Both the position numbers and the translations under genes were made by a program. A stretch of 64,000 nucleotides of DNA from Buddleja alternifolia (lineage: Eukaryota > Streptophyta > Magnoliopsida > Lamiales > Scrophulariaceae): positions 26,793,022 through 26,857,021 of the forward strand of contig CM033399.1 of the NCBI GenBank assembly GCA_019426215.1, in the 5' to 3' direction. The notes under the pieces are model-generated. The model was not told the DNA's origin, searched no databases, and was given only the letters and a program-made list of their open reading frames with translations. Positions 56,285 through 64,000 of this stretch are shown here, piece after piece (position 1 is the stretch's first letter; each line of letters begins with the position of its first letter).

Positions 56285-59200
56285 CTCTAAGCAATCCTTC
56301 GTCAAAGGATCTGCAATATTCTCCTTTGATTTCACATAATCAATGGAAATAATCCCATTAGAGATCACTGCTTAATGGTATTGTCCACGACGAATATGTC
56401 TAGACTTCCATTACATACTACTCTGTGCCCTACCAATTGCCGACATACTGTCGCAGTGAATTAAAATTGGAGGCACAGTTTTTCCCAACAGGGAATATCT
56501 TCTAAGAAATTTCATAGCCATTCAGCTTCTTTACCAGCTTTAACTAAAGCTATGAATTGTGATTCATTGTGGAACGGGCTATGCAAGTTTCCTTAGAAGA
56601 CTTCCATGACACCGCTGCTCCATCGACGGTAAGTAATACCCACTCGTGGAATTAGAGTTGTTAGTGTTAGGGATTGTGCCCTAAAAATCCAATATATAAA
56701 CCGGTTATATTTTCGTTTGTGAAATTGATCTTTATTATTTTTGTTGCGAGTTATGAGTATTATAGAAATCGTACTAAGATAGACGTAGTCCAATATAATA
56801 TATGATAATCCAAATAGAAGTGTTGTTCCATGAAAAGACTTGGGTTATATGTGTCTATATTATTATAAATCGTTGTAGTCGGTGATAAGAATGGACGTCT
56901 TATCTGCTAAAGACTATATATACTATATTCGATAATTTGTCGTAATCATGGGAATGAGGATTCCATATATAGTATATTCGTGTAAATCATGAGATTGAAA
57001 CACTGACCGAACCAATTAAGTTATTTATTTTTTGCTACTATCGAAAATAAATAATTTGAACACACTCTAAATCCTATGATTGTCGTGGACTACTGCATCT
57101 AGTATATTACTTCGATGTATTCAGAAGTGAGGTCTTCGATGGCCAATATACTTTTATCATTGAGTAATTGCATGAAATGTGATTATGGAGGACTTTCATA
57201 AGGAATCTATAATCTTCATAAGAGATAAGAAACATTCTTTTAATGGATTTGCAATGTTCAACTATTCTAAAACTTTGGTAAAGTATTTCAGGTGAAGTGT
57301 CACTGAAATTAAACGAAAATGAGTTTTCGTATGAAAGTTGACAATGAGCAAATCAACAATTTTAGGATAAGAGTGAAGAATAAAATAATAGTAGCATTGA
57401 TTTTAGTTCTTCACGGATATTTCGATAGAGGAGTTGGTTGTAATATTCTTAAGTATGTGAACTCTTGAGTATTTAATTAATTCTAGAGTGCAACAATATT
57501 TATTTAGTGGCTTAAATATTGTTAAATGGTAATCAAATAGTACCATGCGATAGTAATTCGATTTGACCCATTTGGAGCTAGAATTATTTTTCCCTAAGGT
57601 ACCTTCGCAAGCCTCGAATAGAAAACTCGATTAATACTAGAAGGCCCATTGGATGGATTGTTTTGAACTTAGATAAAAGATGTGGGAAATATTTTTAGAG
57701 AAGATATTTGGATTAAAGTTAAACTAATTTGATTTAAAAAAAAAAAAGGCGCGTGCGTGATGCGCCTCGACAGATTGGAACGGGTGTCCTGGCCGCTGGG
57801 TGCCCGGGTGGCCAGCCTTGTGCCTAGAATTTTCCTTGGCAATTGTCCCACATAGTTTGAAAACCTAATTAAAGGGTTAAATGGAAGTTCAAAATACAAC
57901 AAATATATTGCAAAAGGAATTTCTAATTTTAGAAAATATATTTGCAAAGTTTTAAAGTTTCTTTTTAAGAAATTTTATTTTAGTATTTATTTTATTTTAG
58001 GAGCCCATACTCCCCGCGTTCAAAGCGTGGCTTGCGGTGCGAGAGCTCGGTTTCCTCCGACAAGAAGGAGGTGTTTTGTTGCGGTGCATTCCACGGCTCG
58101 GTTCAATCTTCGGAGGAAGGTTGTATTATTTTGTTTTGTTTAAGTATTATTTTTATTCTATAGCATGCAATTAATTAATTAGTTTTAATTAAATCGTTTA
58201 ATTAGTTAGTTTTTTAATTGCTAGCTATAGTTAATTAATAAATTATTAATTAATTTTTAATTAGTTATCCCTTGCCATAGTATTTGATTTAAATTTAAAT
58301 TTTTTTAATGTCACGCATGTACCCATTAGAGATAGATTCTTTAATATAAATTCCGCCGCACACTTTTTCGGGTTATTTTCGAAGTAATTTCCCAACAGTT
58401 AGTGCCTGATATCCAATTAGCGTCACGCATCCTTCAATTACAGCTGGATATCTTAAGTAGTGTAATCCATAACCTTTAGTATACTTTAAGTACTTAAGGA
58501 CTCTAGTTAAGGCATTCCAATGCTCTAAACTAGGATTACTAAACCTACTCAACTTGCTCATAGAGTAAGCTAGATCAGGGCGAGTACATTCATATATACA
58601 TCAGACTCCCAATGACCCTAGCATATTCTATCTGTGATATGGGTTTGCCATGGTTCTTGCGTAGATGAACGTTCAAGTCCACTGGCATTTTGATTGTGCA
58701 TTATCACCAGAAGGAATTTTTCCAAAATCTTCTCAATATATGAGACTGTGATAAGACTAGTCCTTCAGATGTCCTTAAGATTTTAATCCCTAATATGACT
58801 TCTGCTAACCCCATATCCTACATGTCAAAGTTCTCTTTAACATTCCTTTAGCATTTATAATTTCATGATTACTACCCATAATCAACATATCGTCTACATA
58901 TAGACATACCAGGACATAAGCGTTATGTGTTTGTCTAACATACACGCGCTTGTCACATCGTTGATTTTGAAACCATTTGACAACATCGTGTTCTCAAATT
59001 TTTCATGATAATGCTTTGCCGCTTGTTTAAGTCCTATAATGACTTTATAAGTTTACATACTTTCTTCTCCTGTCCAGGGCAACATACCCCTCGGGTTGTT
59101 CCATGTATATTTTTTCATTTAATTCGCCATTTAAAAAACGCAGTCTTAACATCTATTTGATGTATCTCAAGGTTACACAGCGCGGCAATAGCTATGAGTA

Positions 59201-60500
59201 ATCTTATGGATGTTATTCTCGTTACCGGAGAATAAGTATCGAAGAAATCAAGACCTTCCCTTTGTCGGTATCCTTTGACTACCAAACGAGCCTTGTAATT
59301 ATCAATAGTTCCATTCGTCTTATACTTTCTTTTCAGAATCCATTACAGCCCAAGGCTTACTCCCTTTGGAAGATCCCAACTCCCAGGTATGGTTGTGTAT
59401 AATAGACTCAATTTCACTATTGATAGTCTCTTTCCAGAGTTGAGCATCTGGACTGGACATAGCTTCCTTAATCGTCCTTGGTTCCCCTTCTAATTGTGTA
59501 TGACACAAAATCGGGACCATATGATTTTGGAACTCTTGTCCTTTTGCTACGACGTATTTCTTCATCCCCAAGATTTAGAACTACCCGCAGAAGCATCATG
59601 CGTTCTTTTAAGAGGACCCTTTTCATTTCTTTCCTTACTTGGACAGAGGTCCTCAAAAGACTAAGCATTTCTAGATTCCATGATAGTATCTTCATGAATC
59701 TCCGAGTTTTCTGATACCAAAATCGATAGGGCGCTACTATTAAGTGCATAACCAATGAATGCAATCAAAGTTTTAGGTCCTAATTTCACTTGTTTGGTTT
59801 TGGGTACTTCTACCTTTCCAACACCCCCATACTTTAAGGTACTTTGTATGAAGGCTTGTGACCTTTCAAAGTCGTACGGAGTCTCACTCCTACTTTTGTG
59901 GGGAATCTTGTTAAGGATGAATTGGCAGAGAGTATCGCCTCCCCCCACAAATTCTGAGGTAACCCCAGAATTAATCAGCAACGCATTCATCATCTCCTTA
60001 AGAGTACAATTCTTGCGCTCTGCTATTCCATTTGACTGTGGTGAATATGGGCCGTTGTTTGATGTATAATGCCGAATTTGCACAAAATTCATCAAATGGT
60101 GCTCCGTATTCGCCACCTCTGTCACTACGGATAGCCTTTATCCTTTTCCCAAGTTGAATTTAAACTTCTATGTTGTAATGTGTAAAAGCCTCAAGCGCAT
60201 CGTCTTTACTTTTGAGTAAATACATAGCATACTTTGTGCAATCATCTATGAATGTAATGAAATACTTTTTTCCCACCTATAGTTTGCACCAAACTTCAAT
60301 CACAATATCACTGTGAATAAGTTCTAGAGGTGCGGAGTTTCTTTCCACAAGGAAACAATTGTTTGACTAGTTTTGCTTCAACACATATTTCGCATTTGTG
60401 TTCATTTTCACTTTAAAAGTTGGTAATAAGTTCAAGTTAACTAATCTTCGAATAGCATTATATTTACATGTCCTAGTTTAGCATGCCATAAATTGAACAC
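56285..60500 (-). pseudogene. Ty1-copia pol without gag and protease, interrupted by a solo LTR
   Basis: On the minus strand: GAG-pre-integrase start LWHAKLGHVN at about 60490; integrase with LELIHSDI, VGKKYFITFIDDCTKYAMYL (60270), IRSDRGGEYGAPFDEF (60115), YSPQSNGIAERKNCTLKEMM (60050) and a C-terminal KLGPKTLIAFIGYA (59780); RT with EAMSSPDAQLWKETINSEIE (59460), the catalytic YVDDMLIMG (about 58890) and [20 protein letters not shown] (58520). The frame then meets the solo LTR and resumes as RNase H (PPILIHCDSMSAIGRAQSSM near 56450; YVKSKENIADPLTKDCLEI near 56310). Frameshifts and stops occur throughout. It begins abruptly at 60500, next to the family B LTR, with no gag or protease. Lineage perhaps Tork-like; not firm. 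Confidence 0.88.
56665..58397 (+). mobile_element. Solo LTR (1733 bp) nested in the copia RNase H, with target duplication
   Basis: Starts TGTTAGGGATTGTGCCC and ends ATTTCCCAACA. GTTAG flanks it at 56660-56664 and 58398-58402. No primer site or coding sequence is inside. On either side the copia frame continues, so it inserted after the copia element and then lost its interior by recombination. It contains a short GC-rich block at 57746-57830. Probably copia-type by its ends. Confidence 0.92.
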
Positions 60501-60519
60501 TTAAGCAGATAAACAGATT

Positions 60520-61510
60520 CTCAATACCTATTGGCTATTTAATTCTTTGTAAATTAATGGAGGGATTAATTAATTGAATTTAATTAATCAAGAAAAGGGA
60601 ATTTAATATATGGTATTAATTAATGGCCCTATAATTTAATATTGGAATATTAAATTGAAATTGACTAATTAATTAATAAAAGAAAGAAAATAATATATAT
60701 ATATATATATATACATGTGCGCATGTGAGCGTATATATGTATGTGTGGGTGGAATCTTGGTGGAAAGATTTATCTTGCTCACCAACTTTAATATATACTA
60801 TGTCTTACAAATATTTTGGTAAGATCTTTTAATTGGTAAGGTAACTAAGTAAAAGGAAAGATCTTGTAAGATATATATTTGGATATTGGATATATATGGG
60901 AATATCTAATTTGTTGGAAAGAGTCCAACTAATTGAAGAAAGAGAATAAAAGAAAAAGAAAATGCAATGTATACATATATATGTATACACGCACGCCCCT
61001 CCTAATTTTAGGGAAGAGGCGTGTGTGTGTATATGATTCCCCTATTGTGGACTCTCTCTCTCTCTATATATATGTATATTCCACCTCTTTTAAAATAATG
61101 AAGGATTAATGAAAATCATTCAAGTCCTTTTTCTATTATTCTCTCCGCCTTTTCTTTCACAGGAATTCTTCCAACTCATGTGTTGAGTACGAAGACACTA
61201 AATAAATTCCTAACCCTTTTTTCTCAAAAGCCAAATTCGATATTCTCTTGGCTAGCACTGGTAGACATAATCGAGGGTACAGCTAGAGTGTGGATAAACT
61301 CAGGGGGCAATACTTGGGGCGCTAGGGCAATCCAATTCGGAGAGGTGTAGCAGAGTAGCTTAAAAATACATTGCTTCTTTAAGTTATACAAGAAGTAACA
61401 CGAGAAAACCATCTTTTGGATAGTTTTGAATCCGATAGTACGATTCAACCTAGCCCTAATTTGGGGATGTCGCTTTTAATTTTTAAATCTATATTTTCCG
61501 CTGCGCCGAA
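60520..61510 (+). mobile_element. LTR related to the one at 1-1339, 5' part missing
   Basis: Matches 1-915 in inverted orientation, then continues to tattttccgctgcgcc at about 61510, a wording common at the ends of copia LTRs. It lacks the first roughly 430 bp seen in the other copy (TGTTGGGTATGG onward). A TA microsatellite lies at 60688-60712 and a CT/TA tract at 61052-61076. The copia pol fragment abuts it at 60500-60520. Confidence 0.6.
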
Positions 61511-61554
61511 TCCCCGGGTTATACCGATCCCAAAAGATCTTCATCTTCTAAATA

Positions 61555-61743
61555 CATTAGGCGCTTGGTGCTAAGACACTAACAATCTAAAGTCAATGAA
61601 AAGCCTTATACAAATCTAACTTCAAAGCTTATACAAAAGTGCTATTGAAAATTAACTTACATAACTTGGGGTCTAACAAAAAAATAAAAAAAAAAAAATC
61701 CTAATTGTCATGTTTAAAACATCTACCATGAAAATTCCTAACA
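61555..61743 (-). mobile_element. SIRE LTR fragment, inverted
   Basis: On the minus strand it begins TGTTAGGAATTTTCATGGTAG at 61743 and follows the first 190 bp of the SIRE LTRs (gttagaccccaagttatgt, ttgtataagctttgaag). It is cut at about 61555. The LTR start lies exactly against the plastid rRNA fragment. Confidence 0.8.
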
Positions 61744-61994
61744 CCTTTCGACCTGATCTTAGGCCCTGACTCACCCTCTGTGGATGAACCGTGTGGAGTA
61801 ACCCTTAGGTATTTGGAATTGGACTCTCACCAATGTTTGACATTACTCAAGCCGACATTCTCGCTTCCACTTCGTCCATCACTGCTCATGCGGGGCTTCC
61901 CTCTAAGGTTGAACGCTCAATGTATTTTACATCCACAGTTTCAGCAGATCGCTTAGCCCGTTCATCATCGGCGCAAGTGCACTTGATATGTGAG
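61744..61994 (-). pseudogene. rrn23: Plastid 23S rRNA fragment (NUPT)
   Basis: On the minus strand the sequence reads like the central part of plant plastid 23S rRNA: gcgatctgctgaaactgtgg, cgaagtggaagcgagaatgt, cggcttgagtaatg and tgagtcagggcctaagatca. Some bases differ from the conserved rRNA (for example the aaccttagaggga-type block is altered and a few bases are lost), showing age. It ends abruptly near 61994. It is a different portion of the same gene as 39666-39793, and in the opposite orientation. Confidence 0.85.
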
Positions 61995-63035
61995 AGGAGA
62001 ACTTGTCCATCTCATGGTCCACATAGGAAGGAGATGGAAGCATGAGGTGGTATTCATTTCAAACATGATAATATATATGTGGATGCATGGAAATTAAATG
62101 ACTACGTCCAAGGATTTATAACGCCAAAGATTGGATCCACAACAAATTTTAGTGATACCAATTAACAAACTTTTATGTATGCAATATGTGTACAATATTA
62201 TTAATGTAAAGATGAATGATTGTGTTCATTCATTAAAATATGTGAAGTTTCGTTTATATTTTTTTTATTCTTTTTTATAAATTTTCATAATTTATCTAGA
62301 ATTGCAACTAAAATTTTGAATGTAACGAAATGTTTTATCAACAATTTTCATAAATTTACTATGTTATGAATTTTATCAAATACCAATTTTTAACACTTGA
62401 CGACAGGGCTGGAATTGAAGAAAAAAGAAGTGACTAGTGGGCAGGAATTGATGAGTGAGAAGTGCGAAGAATAATTCCGCTTTACCAATAAAAAGCTTTT
62501 TTGCTTTAGTTTACTTTATATTACCTTTCGGAAAATGTAAATACGGAAAGTTCATACTTAACACCGAAGCTCTGGATTGATTTGATTGCTTGTATGTTTT
62601 GGCACTTTTGCTACGGTTGCCTATTTCTTTCTTAATGCTAAGGTTTGTAGTGTTAAATAAAGTGTATTGAAGATTGAAATACATATGAACTAGAGTAAGG
62701 TGGGTGTGCATTGCACGTGTACGCTTATGTTTATTTTGGTTCATTTTTATATATAATTATATCAAAATTAGCATAAACACGTTAAATTATAACCTCGGTG
62801 GATAAACTAAAAATTACAGAATTACAAGAAATATTATTATATATATATAAGGTCTAAAAATATGATTTCTAAGGAAAAATATGTATTAATAGAAAACCAG
62901 GAGAGGAAGAGGTAATAATTTAATAGGAGGCACGTCTTGATTCCAACCTAGCATTTTTTTCTTAGACAAATTTTAGTTATATTCTAAGTAAATGGTCATG
63001 CAGTACTAATGATTACTTTCCACAAATAACCATTA
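61995..63035. other. No gene seen
   Basis: AT-rich intergenic sequence. Short open frames (for example 62511-62744, minus) have no recognisable domain. Confidence 0.4.
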
Positions 63036-63298
63036 AGCAAAAGGTGTGATCCAGTGGTTCACAAGACATTCGCCATGAAAATCCACCCGGGTTCAAAACT
63101 TAGGAAAAGGGGATGCGGGGTTTACTCCTACATCCTCTCCTGGGGGGGCCTGCGCTTATTGAGCCCGTCGTCTATGAGTAACCTAGGGCGGATTACCCCC
63201 ATACGTGGTTTGCGGACTATTGCGTATGGACAGGTTTGCTTTGCTGGGTGACTGACAAAGATTTACCCTGTGATTTCCAAAAAAATAAAAAATAAAAG
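63036..63298 (+). mobile_element. tRNA-derived SINE
   Basis: A box-like tgtgatccagtggttca at 63045-63061 and a B box GGTTCAAAAC at 63090-63099 form an internal RNA polymerase III promoter with the usual spacing. The body is GC-richer than its surroundings and ends in an A-rich tail (aaaaaaataaaaaataaaag). ACCATTA occurs at 63029-63035 and 63299-63305 as a likely target duplication. Confidence 0.75.
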
Positions 63299-63502
63299 AC
63301 CATTATAAAATCTTTAAAACTATATTCGATTGCATAAACATTTAAATATGCATTTGAAAGTAATAAAATGAGAAGAAAAAAAAAGTCGATCAACACAAAT
63401 GCTTAGTTAAAGTATTTAAAGAAACAAAAAGTACTATTGAATATTCATAACGTAAATTCTTACTTCATAAACCATAATAATTTTAAGTTCATCATTGATT
63501 CT
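63299..63502. other. Short AT-rich spacer
   Basis: No feature seen apart from the pentamer ATTCT directly before the SIRE LTR. Confidence 0.4.
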
Positions 63503-64000
63503 TGTTAGGAATTTCATGTTATATGTTTCGATGATGACAATGAGGATTACTTGTTAGACCCCAAAATATGTAAATTTGATTTTAGTAGAAATCATGTATA
63601 AGCTTTGAGCGTTAGAATTGTAATAGGCTTTATAGGCTTTGTTTTATTTCTATTCTAGAGTGTTAGGCTAAGTATTTTTAGGCTGAGCGTTTGATAAATT
63701 CTGAGTGAGCTTATCAATAGTTAAGTCTGAAGATTCAAGCGCCTGAAGTCTGAATGAAGATAAAGATTCCAAGCGTTCAAAATGACCAGCTATTTCAAGC
63801 GTTCATTAGGACAAAAGTTATTCAAGGATGAATGAGCGTCTATCAATGACTGATTTCAACTGAATTTATTTCTAAATCCAGAAGGAGTTTAATGCAAATA
63901 TTCTCAGTGTATTAAATGCCAACAGACATTTAATTGAAATGTATTAAATGCTGATAAGAGCATTAAATGTGATAAACTTTTTTGCAAGTACGGAGAAGCC
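63503..64000 (+). mobile_element. SIRE-type LTR, cut by the window end
   Basis: Begins TGTTAGGAATTTCATGTTAT and matches the first 500 bp of the LTR at 42399, including the blocks around tgctgataagagcattaaat. Preceded by ATTCT. No polypurine tract lies upstream, so it is a solo LTR or a new 5' LTR rather than the missing 3' LTR of the element at 42399. Confidence 0.9.

Noticed and set aside
63503..64000. Possible 3' LTR of the SIRE element at 42399
   Set aside because: No polypurine tract precedes it, its preceding pentamer differs in kind from the CAAGT at the 5' LTR, and 11 kb of unrelated elements separate it from the third ORF.
1..64000. CRISPR array, operon or bacterial gene cluster
   Set aside because: The short-repeat fields have no regular spacers, and introns, plant retroelements and base composition show plant nuclear DNA.

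Overview
The window is nuclear DNA of a flowering plant, most likely an asterid dicot. It is AT-rich and shows spliced gene fragments with GT/AG borders, Ty1-copia and Ty3-gypsy retrotransposons of plant lineages, hAT and PIF/Harbinger MITEs, a tRNA-derived SINE, an endogenous pararetrovirus and plastid rRNA fragments. The asterid placement is an inference from element types. Nearly everything is transposable-element derived. I found no intact, clearly functional gene.

Layout, left to right. 1-1339: an LTR in minus orientation. 1399-5962: the 3' half of a Tat-lineage gypsy element (integrase end, antisense PF04195-type ORF, repetitive 3' region, PPT, 469-bp 3' LTR). 5963-6107: a Helitron-like 3' terminus. 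7940-9347: two hAT-type elements with perfect 8-bp target duplications. 9452-15735: a minus-strand OEP61/TPR7-type gene remnant, split in exon 2 by a 4.5-kb non-coding LTR retrotransposon (10698-15206). 16630-17948: a decayed, unrecognised minus-strand coding region. 18131-19798: a small non-coding LTR element. 19799-23640: a badnavirus-like endogenous pararetrovirus (minus), itself carrying a SIRE solo LTR and a MITE. 23952-25255: a Helitron-like 5' end, a small MITE and an LTR fragment. 25256-27208: LTR, PBS and gag of another gypsy element (minus). 27447-27964: an LTR. 28483-30824: a complete TRIM-like element with target duplications.

32020-32417: the first two exons of a HAK/KUP/KT potassium transporter; the rest of the gene is missing. 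34509-35598: a hAT-type element. About 36250-42398: the 5' half of a Tat/Ogre-type gypsy element (LTR with 174-bp tandem repeats, PBS, gag, protease, start of RT). It carries a 128-bp plastid 23S rRNA fragment and is cut in RT by a SIRE-type copia element (42399 to about 52280: LTR, PBS, gag, pol, env-like ORF). 52560-53640: a decayed Harbinger transposase, followed by a 46-bp palindrome and a Tourist-like MITE. 54582-60500: a minus-strand copia element without its 5' end, interrupted in RNase H by a 1.7-kb solo LTR. 60520-61510: an LTR related to the one at 1-1339, in inverted orientation. 61555-61994: a SIRE LTR fragment abutting a second plastid 23S rRNA fragment. 63036-63298: a SINE. 63503-64000: the start of another SIRE LTR.

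The genes do not form a working unit. The window records nested insertions, and the relative order of several events can be read from the target duplications. The most noteworthy points are the insertional inactivation of the OEP61-type gene, the layered pararetrovirus, the two plastid 23S rRNA pieces (one inside a retrotransposon), and the non-autonomous LTR elements.
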